This document shows, piece by piece, positions 28,221 through 36,888 of a stretch of 64,000 nt of DNA. The notes below the pieces were generated by a model, which saw only the letters and a list, made by a program, of their open reading frames with translations, was not told the origin of the DNA and did no database searches. Origin of the DNA: Paucilactobacillus wasatchensis (GTDB lineage Bacteria > Bacillota > Bacilli > Lactobacillales > Lactobacillaceae); assembly GCF_000876205.1 (NCBI RefSeq), contig NZ_AWTT01000002.1, positions 1 through 64,000 of the forward strand, read 5' to 3'. Made by a program: the position numbers and the translations under genes. Numbering within the stretch: position 1 is the stretch's first letter; each line of letters starts with the position of its first letter.

Positions 28221-28284
28221 AAAAAGTGAGAACTAAGTCATTCGGATTCCAAGAATCTCCGTGCTTTATTTCCCACTTTTTTTG
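28221..28284 (+). terminator. usp terminator, overlapping the 3' end of the converging regulator gene
   Basis: AAAAAGTGAGAA pairs with TTTCCCACTTTTT across a long loop and ends in a T-run. The right arm overlaps the last codons of the minus-strand HTH gene. Confidence 0.6.
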
Positions 28285-29132
28285 TTCAATCCCTCACCAT
28301 GCAGCCGCAAACTAATTTTTTGCTGTAATTCTGCATGCTGGTTGACAATTGATAAACTGGCCGCTATTTGCCAGTTTTTTTGTGTTTCATCAACATTTCC
28401 CATTTTGAGATTGCAATCGCCTAGTTGCAAGTAAACTTCGTCAATTAAGAATAGCGTTTCATACTGACGACATAGGTTTAGCGCCACATTATTTAGCTGT
28501 AACGCATTCCCCATCTGGTCAATATGCTGGTGAAGTTGGGCCAGTGAAACATAGCTGGCAATCAACTTATAATAATCTGTCTTTGGATCGATTTGTTCCA
28601 GTAAAACTGTCGCTTGGGTTGCTAGTTTTTCAGCATTGACTTGATTATGTTTGTAAAACCAAGTATTTCCTGCAGCAATTGTAGCCATAATTTGATAAAT
28701 CTGATCGCCAGCTTGCGTAAACTGTTTCAATACCAATTCAAAATTAAATAATGCTTCATCATAATTCTCATTTTGATTTAACTGCAACATTCCCAAAAAA
28801 TAGTAATAGCGCTGTTTATCATATGTTTGCCGCAATTGCTTAATGCCAATATTGTTTAATTGATTAGTTGCAGCATCGTATTTTTTTTGTAAAATTAGTT
28901 GATTAATAGTTTCAAAAACATCGGTCAGTACTTGATTTTCATCAATCAAAATAGTATCAATTGATACCCCCAGCCGGGCACAAAGCTGCGTCAGGATCTG
29001 CATGCTCGGGACATTCCCTTTCTTTTCAATTAAACTAACTGTTGCTTGCGTGCAAATACCAGCAGCTAATTGTTTTTGGGATAAGCCCTTATTTTTGCGA
29101 AGCATTTTTAATTGATCGCCGCGTAATTTCAT
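28266..29132 (-). CDS. HTH-TPR transcriptional regulator (RRNPP/Rgg-like)
   Basis: This 288-residue protein has an N-terminal XRE helix-turn-helix (about residues 6-60, LRKNKGLSQKQLA and the recognition helix QATVSLIEK) and an all-helical C-terminal domain of TPR-like repeats (about 85-280). This architecture is that of RRNPP regulators, many of which bind short signalling peptides. It follows the phosphodiesterase gene by 21 bases and is probably cotranscribed. No pheromone-like small ORF was recognised next to it, so peptide control is unproven. Confidence 0.82.
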   Translation of the reverse strand: MKLRGDQLKMLRKNKGLSQKQLAAGICTQATVSLIEKKGNVPSMQILTQLCARLGVSIDTILIDENQVLTDVFETINQLILQKKYDAATNQLNNIGIKQLRQTYDKQRYYYFLGMLQLNQNENYDEALFNFELVLKQFTQAGDQIYQIMATIAAGNTWFYKHNQVNAEKLATQATVLLEQIDPKTDYYKLIASYVSLAQLHQHIDQMGNALQLNNVALNLCRQYETLFLIDEVYLQLGDCNLKMGNVDETQKNWQIAASLSIVNQHAELQQKISLRLHGEGLNKKSGK

Positions 29133-29153
29133 TTCAATTCCTGACTTTCGAAG

Positions 29154-30635
29154 TTAGATTAACTGCCATAACACATTCTTAACACGCACCACTGTTGGTG
29201 TTGAGTTAAGTTTTATTTTAGCACGAATTAAGCTGGGTTGATCTGTGATGATTGCATCCACCCCAATTTGTGCCATTCGTTCAGCAACTTTGGGATTATC
29301 AACAGTCCAAGCATATACTTTCTTGTGATGCGCATGTAAGAATCGGACATTGGTTGAATTCACAGTACGATAATCAAGCGAGTAAAAATCAACATCCTTG
29401 GTGGCTAATCGGCTAAAGACAAATGGTCGAATCAAACCCACCGATAAATCAGGAAAATTATGTTTCAGTTTGGCAACAATCAAATCATCAACTGAGTGAA
29501 TTTGATCGTGCTGCCGATGAAGTTGCTGCGCGTATTTGTTACCAAAAAGCTGGGCCACTTTAGTTGGGTTAAGCGACTGAGGTTTAATTTCAACGATTAA
29601 ATGCTGCTGATGACGGTTAGCAACCTTCAAATACTCATCAAATGTTGACATGCGAGTTTCAAAACCATGATCAGTCAATTTAATCTGTTTTACATGGTTA
29701 TTTTTCAGTTTAGCAATCGTCTTCTTTTTATGAGTTAACTGCAAATTCGCATCATGAAAACAGACAAACGACTGGTCTTGCGTTTCTTGGACATCCATTT
29801 CAACTTTCGCTGGATGAGTTTGAACTGTCTTTTTGAGACTCTGAACCGTGTTTGGTACCCCGTTGTCATTGTCAACGCCACGGTGTGAAATAATTTCAGG
29901 TAAATGTGCCTGTTTTTGTGCCTGCAAATTTTGTGTCCATCCACCTACGATTAGCAATCCAATGGCAATGACTACCAAATGAAACACTGCGTTTGCACGG
30001 CTGGAAATTGGCATTTTAAAATAAGCTGCAATTAAAAAAGCGCCCCAGGCAGCAAGTAGCCAGGTACCGATAGCTAGCAGCAAAAAGCCGGACCAAAAAT
30101 CACTGACCCTAGCAAACCAACTAGTACATAAATACATCAATCCAAGTCCTATTATTGTCTCTAACAGCAACTGACCAATTACAATCAAGTTCTGTTTTGC
30201 AGTTACGGCGCCATTAATCGTCTGCCCCGGCTGGATTAGTTGCACCATCCAGCGTCGTAAAAAGCGCCAATAGCAAAAAATAACACCACAATAACACGCC
30301 ACTAAAATTGGTACAATGACAATTCGGTGCAAGTAAATAATTCGCAGCACTGCCTGAGGCACCTCAATTAAATTAATTAAATAACTAGTAATCCCAAGTC
30401 CACCCAACGGCAGGATTGTTACCCAACCGATTAATAAAATTATGCCAACAGCAACGACATTAAAATGCTGACTAGTACCAAAATTTAAATGTCTGGTAAT
30501 CCACCAAACGAGCACAGCAAAACTTAAACACAACCCCACTACTTTTAGTAACGGCGTAATATTTTTATTAGCTAATAGCCAGTTATTGATCACTATTAGC
30601 CCCCAAAAAATGCTAGTTAACTCTACTCGTCTCAC
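29154..30635 (-). CDS. Membrane-anchored glycerophosphodiester phosphodiesterase
   Basis: This 493-residue protein has an N-terminal half (residues 1-235) with about seven membrane helices of the GPDPase_memb type and a C-terminal GDPD domain starting with HRGVDNDNG (251-259), followed by the E.D.Q and FHD metal and catalytic elements. It would hydrolyse glycerophosphodiesters or lipoteichoic-acid-related polymers outside the membrane. The start is GTG with only TGGGG upstream, and the frame is closed 60 bases earlier, so the membrane domain may be somewhat shorter than usual. Confidence 0.85.
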   Translation of the reverse strand: MRRVELTSIFWGLIVINNWLLANKNITPLLKVVGLCLSFAVLVWWITRHLNFGTSQHFNVVAVGIILLIGWVTILPLGGLGITSYLINLIEVPQAVLRIIYLHRIVIVPILVACYCGVIFCYWRFLRRWMVQLIQPGQTINGAVTAKQNLIVIGQLLLETIIGLGLMYLCTSWFARVSDFWSGFLLLAIGTWLLAAWGAFLIAAYFKMPISSRANAVFHLVVIAIGLLIVGGWTQNLQAQKQAHLPEIISHRGVDNDNGVPNTVQSLKKTVQTHPAKVEMDVQETQDQSFVCFHDANLQLTHKKKTIAKLKNNHVKQIKLTDHGFETRMSTFDEYLKVANRHQQHLIVEIKPQSLNPTKVAQLFGNKYAQQLHRQHDQIHSVDDLIVAKLKHNFPDLSVGLIRPFVFSRLATKDVDFYSLDYRTVNSTNVRFLHAHHKKVYAWTVDNPKVAERMAQIGVDAIITDQPSLIRAKIKLNSTPTVVRVKNVLWQLI

Positions 30636-30654
30636 AATTTTAGCCCCATTATGT

Positions 30655-30700
30655 AAAGAATGGAACTTAGCCTCTTGTTGGCCAAGAAACTAAGTCCCAT
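30655..30700 (-). terminator. Hairpin between the phosphodiesterase gene and ddl
   Basis: On the minus strand GGGACTTAG and CTAAGTTCC pair, with an inner TCTTG/CAAGA stem, then ATTCTTT. It lies upstream of the phosphodiesterase start and just after the ddl stop, so it ends the ddl transcript. Confidence 0.65.
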
Positions 30701-30709
30701 CATGTAAAT

Positions 30710-31855
30710 CTATTCGTCTAAATTATATTCTTTTTTACCGACATGTTCTGTACCTAATTCCTCAAAATCGTACTTAATTTTACTATTTCTTTGGTATTCT
30801 GCCAACCCATATTGAATAATTTGATCAATTAATTCTGAGTAACTAATCCCAGATACTTCCCACATTTGCGGGTAAAGACTAATATTAGTAAAACCTGGGA
30901 GTGTATTTGGTTCACTCAGATATGGGACACCATTTTGATCAACTAAAAAGTCAATTCGTGATAAGCCCTTCATACCAAGTGCAACATACGCTTTTAGCGC
31001 CATTTGTGTAATTTCGTTAGTTAGTTTCTCTGGTAAAATAACTGGTAATTCAAATACAACACCGCTGGCATCAACAAATTTATTTTGATAATCATAGAAT
31101 TCGTCGCTATCGGGAACACGAACAGCACCTAGCTTAGAAGCTCGTGGTTTTTCATTACCTAAAATAGAAATTTCAATTTCCTTAGGTCCAGCAATCGCTT
31201 CTTCGACCAATATCTTAAAATCATAGTTAAACGCATCCGTTAGGCCATCAACGTACTCTTGTTCATTAACGGCTCGATGAATTCCAACCGAAGAGCCCTG
31301 ATTAGCTGGCTTAATAAACACTGTGTTACCAAGCTCCTGGCTAATTTTAGTCCACGTCATGGCGTCCTTGTTTTCAGGAGTCACTACTGCATATTTTGTG
31401 TTACGTACTCCTGCCTGGCTTAAAATTCGCTTGGTCATATCCTTGTCAAAAGATACTGCTGATGCCAGCACATTCGAACCAATATAAGGCTTCTTTAACA
31501 ACTTAAATAACCCTTGAACTGTTCCATCTTCGCCCAGGTTACCATGGATAACTGGATAAAAAATATCAATATCTTGTACTTCTTGCAAAGCCAATATCGG
31601 TGCTAACGGATTGTGCACATCAATTTTAGGATATTCATCCGCTACAACATCGTCCTCTTCTTCGCCATCAAATATCCGCTTCGAAGCTTGATCGCCAAGT
31701 AAAACACCATCTTTGGTAAACATGAACAGACTAACATCATATTTTTGTTTATCCATTGCATCGTAAATATTATGCGCTGAACGTTTAGAAACATCATGTT
31801 CAGACGAATTACCACCAAAAAGGAGTGCTACATGAATCTTTCGATTTGTCTGCAT
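30710..31855 (-). CDS. ddl: D-alanine-D-alanine (probably D-alanine-D-lactate) ligase
   Basis: This 381-residue ATP-grasp enzyme makes the terminal dipeptide or depsipeptide of peptidoglycan precursors. N-terminal LLFGGNSSEHDVS, the substrate loop GNLGEDGTVQG and the ATP-binding NQGSSVGIH and NTLPGFT motifs are intact. The omega-loop reads DYQNKF with Phe at residue 260, the position equivalent to Phe261 of Leuconostoc Ddl, where Tyr gives D-Ala-D-Ala and Phe gives D-Ala-D-Lac. ATG at 31855 fits the family length, but its ribosome site is weak; a 24-residue extension is possible. Confidence 0.93.
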   Translation of the reverse strand: MQTNRKIHVALLFGGNSSEHDVSKRSAHNIYDAMDKQKYDVSLFMFTKDGVLLGDQASKRIFDGEEEDDVVADEYPKIDVHNPLAPILALQEVQDIDIFYPVIHGNLGEDGTVQGLFKLLKKPYIGSNVLASAVSFDKDMTKRILSQAGVRNTKYAVVTPENKDAMTWTKISQELGNTVFIKPANQGSSVGIHRAVNEQEYVDGLTDAFNYDFKILVEEAIAGPKEIEISILGNEKPRASKLGAVRVPDSDEFYDYQNKFVDASGVVFELPVILPEKLTNEITQMALKAYVALGMKGLSRIDFLVDQNGVPYLSEPNTLPGFTNISLYPQMWEVSGISYSELIDQIIQYGLAEYQRNSKIKYDFEELGTEHVGKKEYNLDE

Positions 31856-31957
31856 TTCTTTATCACACCATTCTTCCGCTATTTTATAGAATCTTAAGTC
31901 TATCATGTTCACTAAGTCTTGCGTCACGTTTACAAAAAACTTAGTAATTTTTAATTT

Positions 31958-32929
31958 TTAGTTCATGAACTGCTGACCACTAGTAATATATTTGACAATT
32001 TCCTGATTGAAATCACCACGAATCAAAATAGCTTGCATTAACCGTGTATGGTTCAGTAATTGATTCCATTCTCCCTCTGTATGCGGTTCGAACCGGTTCA
32101 TAATTTGACTGCGCCAAGCTTTTAATTGTAATAAAAAGTAATTACGGTATAAATCATTTTTATTTGTAATTCGTGCCAGATAGGCCGCAATTCGCTGTGG
32201 CTCACCAAAAATCAAGGGGGTCTGCAGCTGTTTGTACCGTTCGATTAAAATCGTCATTAGGAATAATTTATCTGCGCGGGATAACTCATCACGAGCAGAT
32301 AGTTCATCGAGCAGATTTCCAATATGGGTGTATGCATGACCCCATCCATTTTTACGAATAAACCCCCGTGTGTCGGTCTCCATAATCGTGTATGAAGAAA
32401 TTTGTTCGACTGCGCGATTAATTAACTCCGGGGTCAAAAAGAAATAACCTGCCTGGTCACCATAGGTCAACGTCGATAGCAGTAGTACTGCAAATGAACG
32501 TTGGTAAACACCATTATTTTGAGGTTCTAATATATGATCAAATAAGACTTCATCAGACAACAAATAATTGTAAGCCAGTGTTAATTGTCGTTTTGAAAAA
32601 ATTTGGGCTTCCAATAATTCGTTAACAATAAAATAAACACCATGATCCCGCACCTCTGGATTAGGCGAACCGATGTGACCGAGTAACAACAGTAAATCTT
32701 GATCAGATACTTCAGTCAATTGATCATCAGTGTGTTGCTGACGCAACTGTTTAATCAAATCAAGTACATCATCATCATCGCTTGGCAAATGAACCTTAGT
32801 TGATTTATTTTTTTTAACGGACGAGACTAGTTTTCCAACCTCAGTTCCCAGAGATTGAAAAATTTGCCCTTGATTAATTTTGGTTCGCAAAGTCTTTAAT
32901 TGTGCCGCTAATTGTGTTTGCTGACTCAT
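31958..32929 (-). CDS. Uncharacterised protein, DUF2785-like
   Basis: This 323-residue, mostly helical soluble protein has an N-terminal Lys/Gln-rich region, an acidic patch SDDDDV near residue 53, then alpha-helical repeats. The segment KNGWGHAYTHIGNLLDEL resembles the DUF2785 core. ATG at 32929 has GAGGG seven bases upstream. It lies about 100 bases before ddl on the same strand. I do not recognise a function. Confidence 0.6.
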   Translation of the reverse strand: MSQQTQLAAQLKTLRTKINQGQIFQSLGTEVGKLVSSVKKNKSTKVHLPSDDDDVLDLIKQLRQQHTDDQLTEVSDQDLLLLLGHIGSPNPEVRDHGVYFIVNELLEAQIFSKRQLTLAYNYLLSDEVLFDHILEPQNNGVYQRSFAVLLLSTLTYGDQAGYFFLTPELINRAVEQISSYTIMETDTRGFIRKNGWGHAYTHIGNLLDELSARDELSRADKLFLMTILIERYKQLQTPLIFGEPQRIAAYLARITNKNDLYRNYFLLQLKAWRSQIMNRFEPHTEGEWNQLLNHTRLMQAILIRGDFNQEIVKYITSGQQFMN

Positions 32930-33034
32930 CGTCAATCCCTCTTTTCACACAAGCTAATAGGTTAATGATAGCACATCAGCTCACAGAGATGAAACTACAA
33001 AGCTATCATCGATTTAAAATAATTTTTGCCATGC

Positions 33035-33066
33035 AAAAAGGACCAAAAATTGTTTTTTTGGCCCCA
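33035..33066 (-). terminator. Terminator of the five-gene ABC operon
   Basis: On the minus strand GGGCCAAAA and TTTTGGTCC form a stem followed by TTTTTGC, 16 bases after the last stop codon. Confidence 0.8.
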
Positions 33067-33081
33067 CGCTTACTAATATTA

Positions 33082-33834
33082 TTAATCTCGACGTAATCGT
33101 AATTTTTGACTAAACCAGTATGAAAGCCCGCCACAGACTAGAATCCAAACTAACATAACAATTGAACTATTTACTGGATTAAAATTGCCAGTACTATCCG
33201 AATATCCGAACATGATTTTACTAAAATTAACAATCCCGGTCCAGTCAATATTTGCATGAACCAAGGCCCGTGCTAAGTTCGTTACTGCTACGATTAATAC
33301 TACTGGAAACCCAATAATTACAATGGCTTTACCACGTTTGTTAAGCAATGCCAAGAAACAGCCAACCACTAAGCCTGCTAGGGCCAACATTAAGAGACCC
33401 ATATATAATTGAACAATTGCAATCAGGTACGTACCCACTGTTTCGTTTTGATATCCGACAAACACGCTGTGAACTGTAATCTTTTGTCCTTTGACAAACA
33501 TTTCGATCATATCAATTACCAGTACAACTAAAGCCAGCAGTAAAATTCCTTTGATTCTTGCCCACCATGCTGTTCTACGTGAGATACCATTTTGAATTGT
33601 CCACTTAAAATTATCGTAATTAAACATAAGTGCATCAATGAAGAGGTATAAGCCGGCAACAAACGCAAAACCAGTACTATTCAATTTAAATCCTGTGGAA
33701 CCATTAAATGTAATGGAAAATAATACTGGAATCACTATGGTAATTCCAACAAACCACACAAACGTCCACACTAATCGAATCAAGGAGCGGTTAAAGTCAT
33801 ACAAAGCCAATCGATTACTCTTACTCTTTAACAT
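33082..33834 (-). CDS. ABC transporter permease (last gene of the dual ABC operon)
   Basis: This 250-residue integral membrane protein has about six helices, alternating with short loops. It is unrelated in length and sequence to the Bce-type permease in the same operon. The start ATG at 33834 has GAAGGGAG upstream and overlaps the end of the ATPase gene by 14 bases, so translation is coupled. It is likely the membrane partner of that ATPase in a YtrBC-like exporter; the substrate is unknown. Confidence 0.8.
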   Translation of the reverse strand: MLKSKSNRLALYDFNRSLIRLVWTFVWFVGITIVIPVLFSITFNGSTGFKLNSTGFAFVAGLYLFIDALMFNYDNFKWTIQNGISRRTAWWARIKGILLLALVVLVIDMIEMFVKGQKITVHSVFVGYQNETVGTYLIAIVQLYMGLLMLALAGLVVGCFLALLNKRGKAIVIIGFPVVLIVAVTNLARALVHANIDWTGIVNFSKIMFGYSDSTGNFNPVNSSIVMLVWILVCGGLSYWFSQKLRLRRD

Positions 33835-34696
33835 AATTAACACTCCCTTCAGTTAAATAAACAAATAATTTTTGTAAATCAACGTGCTCAATTTTAATGG
33901 TATCTGGAATAACACGTTCATCGTCCAAATCACCATAAATATAGTCCGTTCTCAGTCCGCCTAATGTTTGATGACCAATTACATTCAATCCAACGCTGTA
34001 GTCACTGACGGCCTTTTTGGGCCCTGTAATTGCATATGAACGATCAATGATTGCTTGGGTTTCGTCATCGATGACTATTTTCCCCTGATCTAGAATAAAA
34101 ACGTGTTCCACAATTTGAGCAATTTCTTCGATTAGGTGGGTTGAAATAACAAATGTTCGTGGCCGTTCTTCGTATGATTGTAATAATTCCTGATAAAACA
34201 ATTCGCGATGATTTGCATCTAAGCCCAATACTGGTTCGTCGAAAAAGACGAAATTAACCGGTACACACAACGCCACAATTAATTTTACAATTGAATGATA
34301 ACCTGTCGATAAACCACCAAAGCGGGCGGTTAACTTAACCCCAAATTCTTCAGCTAATTTATACGCTTTTTTATAATCAAATGAACCATAACAAAGCTCA
34401 GCTTGCTTAAATATTTTTTCTACCCGCATTCGTTCGGGATACAAATCAACTTCACTCATTAAAAACATGTCTGCTAGTATATCATCATTTTCAACTACTG
34501 ATTGTTGATCCATTGTGACTTTTCCACTGGAAGCAAAAATTCGGGTTGTCATAATATTCAACAATGTACTCTTACCGGCACCGTTACGTCCCAATAATCC
34601 ATAAATTTTATTTGGTTCTAACTCAAATGAAATGTCTTTCAAAACCTCATTTTTACCAAATTTGCGTGTAACATGATCGATTTTAATTTGTGCCAT
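33821..34696 (-). CDS. ABC transporter ATPase with variant signature motif
   Basis: This 291-residue ATPase has Walker A GRNGAGKST (about 36-44) and Walker B FVFFDEPVLGLD. The signature region reads GGLSTGYHS instead of LSGGQ, a form seen in YtrB-like exporters coupled to GntR regulators. The His switch is in ISTHLIEE. A C-terminal extension of about 80 residues follows. It starts at ATG 34696 behind GGGGG and overlaps the GntR gene by 14 bases. Confidence 0.88.
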   Translation of the reverse strand: MAQIKIDHVTRKFGKNEVLKDISFELEPNKIYGLLGRNGAGKSTLLNIMTTRIFASSGKVTMDQQSVVENDDILADMFLMSEVDLYPERMRVEKIFKQAELCYGSFDYKKAYKLAEEFGVKLTARFGGLSTGYHSIVKLIVALCVPVNFVFFDEPVLGLDANHRELFYQELLQSYEERPRTFVISTHLIEEIAQIVEHVFILDQGKIVIDDETQAIIDRSYAITGPKKAVSDYSVGLNVIGHQTLGGLRTDYIYGDLDDERVIPDTIKIEHVDLQKLFVYLTEGSVNYVKE

Positions 34697-35060
34697 TTTG
34701 ATACCCCCGTTCAATTAACTGGACTAGCTTTTCTTCAGTTAACCCTAATTTTTGTGCCTCAGTCACTACATTTAAAATGTAATCTGCATAGAAACTTTCT
34801 TTTCGCTGCTGTTCAATCGTTGCCACAGCACCAACTTTAACAAACATCCCAATCCCCCGCCTTTTTTCAATTAGTTCTTTAGCAACCAACAAATTCATCC
34901 CCTTTAATACCGTCGCCGGATTAATATGAAATTGTTTTGAAATTTCAGTCGTCGATGGAATCTGTTTGTCTTCTGTAAAACTGCCAGTAAATATAGCCTC
35001 TTCAAGCTGCTCCGCTACCTGTTGATAGAGTGGCTCAGTACTATTAAAGTTAAACTCCAT
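34683..35060 (-). CDS. GntR-family regulator, YtrA subfamily
   Basis: This 125-residue protein has an N-terminal winged helix (about residues 10-75; LYQQVAEQLEEAI, then STTEISKQFHINPATVLKGM) and only a short helical tail, as in YtrA-type regulators. These normally repress the ABC operon they belong to and respond to wall-active compounds. ATG at 35060 has GGAGG eight bases upstream. It overlaps the preceding permease gene by 11 bases. Confidence 0.88.
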   Translation of the reverse strand: MEFNFNSTEPLYQQVAEQLEEAIFTGSFTEDKQIPSTTEISKQFHINPATVLKGMNLLVAKELIEKRRGIGMFVKVGAVATIEQQRKESFYADYILNVVTEAQKLGLTEEKLVQLIERGYQNGTN

Positions 35061-36876
35061 GCTTGTCACCTCCAGTTTGATTCGTTTGGATTACCAATCG
35101 TTGGTATAACTTAACTGTCAGTAAATAATAAATGCCATAACAAATACTAAAGCCTAACACAGCCCACCACCATTGATCATACGGATTTACCATCAATTTT
35201 TTGAACACCTGGAGCCCGAGTCCAACATATAAAATGCCGGCTGCTCCCGGAATTACAAACAAAACTCCGATCTCATATGCCACTGCTCGTTTTAATTGCT
35301 TAATTGATACTCCAATTTTCATCATCATCTGGTACCGATTTCGGTCTATTTGAGTTCCCGATAGCACCTTAAACATCAGACAAGAGGCCAGCATGGTTAA
35401 AAAGGCAATTCCCAAAAACAGTCCGATAAACTCTAAACCACCAAAAAGTGTATTTGAAATAACAAACATTTCATAACTGTTCGTAATTTCGTAACCTTGT
35501 TTCGCCGCAGTGGAACTACTGTATCTTTCTAATTGCTTCAGTTTGGAAAAACTCTGATTCAAGTTTCGGACTCGAATTAACTGTAGCGTGCTTTTCGTTC
35601 CCGCCAGCTGATTAAACTGCTTGGTTGGTAAAATAACAATTTGTTTGCCACGTAATGCCGGTGACTCCATTAACATCAAGTTGCGATTTTCAACTGTCCT
35701 ACCAACTAATTTGTGGGCTGCTATTTTTTTATAGTGTGGCTGGCTCAATTGATGCTCAGCTTTAGGCACAACCACTGCTTCAAGCGGCTGTTTTCTTAAC
35801 TGATCCTGATTCAAATAAATGTGTTTTTGGTCGCTAATTTGCGCGTATGAAACATTTTTAACTAAATCCATCTTAGCAATAATTTTATCCGTTGCTTTAG
35901 TAGGATTAGTGATGTTCATACTATAGGCACTGGAGTAGCTACTCATAATTGGAATCTGACGATGATAACCGATTCCAACCACAATGGCACCCAGTGCTAA
36001 CGCAAACAAAATCGTCACCATGGATAAAACCCGTGTGTAGTTTTCAATTCGAAACTGAAGTTGTCCAAGAGTGAATAAGCGTAGTCCTCGATAACTAAAG
36101 TTTCGTTTTTTTAGCCAATTAATTATCACCGAGAACACTGAATGGACCACTAAATATGTTCCACCAGAAATTGTTACTAACGCAACGGGAATCGCTGCCA
36201 GTTGTAACACCTCAATTTTAAATAATGCTGTAAATCCGATGATTAATAAAACTAATCCAGTAATTGATTCAAAAATTTTTAGCTTAAAATTTTGATCGGA
36301 ATGATTGGTTAATTGATTAGCTTTCAAAATCGACTGTAGTGGTTTCGTTCTGACAATGATTTGTGAAACCACGGTAGAACAGATTGCTAGCAGAACGAAC
36401 AATGAAATTGTAATAATGACGGCTGGTAACTGAAACACGTTCAGTCCCGTTAGTGGAAGGTGAATTTGAATTGCCAGCCACTGACTAGCAATTTTGGTCA
36501 AACCCATTCCTAAGAACAGGCCTATAACAGTGGAACCTAATTGAACTGCGAACGTTTCGAGCATAATCATTTGACTAATTTTACGCGGTTTAGCCCCAAA
36601 GGTAAGAAATACGCCATAGTCTTTATACCGCATGCCAAGCAGAAATGATTGTGCATAGCCGACATAAACAATTGTGATTAATGTTAATAGTATCAGCCCA
36701 AAGACAAATACCTGAGTAACAGAACCAACATTAATGTTGGCTTTTAAAAATTTTTCATTAGTTGCCAAAGCAGCGAACATGTAAAAAATGGCTGCTCCAA
36801 TACTTAAGCCAGAAAATAAAACTAAATAATCTGCCCAACGGCGGTGTAAACCTGCAAATGCCAATTTACGGATCAT
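35050..36876 (-). CDS. Bce-type (FtsX-like) ABC permease
   Basis: This 608-residue permease has an N-terminal FtsX domain (four helices to about residue 220), a central large extracellular domain (about 320-490), and C-terminal helices including a second FtsX unit. The motif around MRYKDYGVFLTFGAKPRKI is typical of BceB proteins, which sense and remove peptide antibiotics from lipid-cycle intermediates. It sits 12 bases after its ATPase. No BceS/BceR two-component genes are in the window. Confidence 0.87.
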   Translation of the reverse strand: MIRKLAFAGLHRRWADYLVLFSGLSIGAAIFYMFAALATNEKFLKANINVGSVTQVFVFGLILLTLITIVYVGYAQSFLLGMRYKDYGVFLTFGAKPRKISQMIMLETFAVQLGSTVIGLFLGMGLTKIASQWLAIQIHLPLTGLNVFQLPAVIITISLFVLLAICSTVVSQIIVRTKPLQSILKANQLTNHSDQNFKLKIFESITGLVLLIIGFTALFKIEVLQLAAIPVALVTISGGTYLVVHSVFSVIINWLKKRNFSYRGLRLFTLGQLQFRIENYTRVLSMVTILFALALGAIVVGIGYHRQIPIMSSYSSAYSMNITNPTKATDKIIAKMDLVKNVSYAQISDQKHIYLNQDQLRKQPLEAVVVPKAEHQLSQPHYKKIAAHKLVGRTVENRNLMLMESPALRGKQIVILPTKQFNQLAGTKSTLQLIRVRNLNQSFSKLKQLERYSSSTAAKQGYEITNSYEMFVISNTLFGGLEFIGLFLGIAFLTMLASCLMFKVLSGTQIDRNRYQMMMKIGVSIKQLKRAVAYEIGVLFVIPGAAGILYVGLGLQVFKKLMVNPYDQWWWAVLGFSICYGIYYLLTVKLYQRLVIQTNQTGGDKHGV

Positions 36877-36888
36877 AGTCTTACCTCC

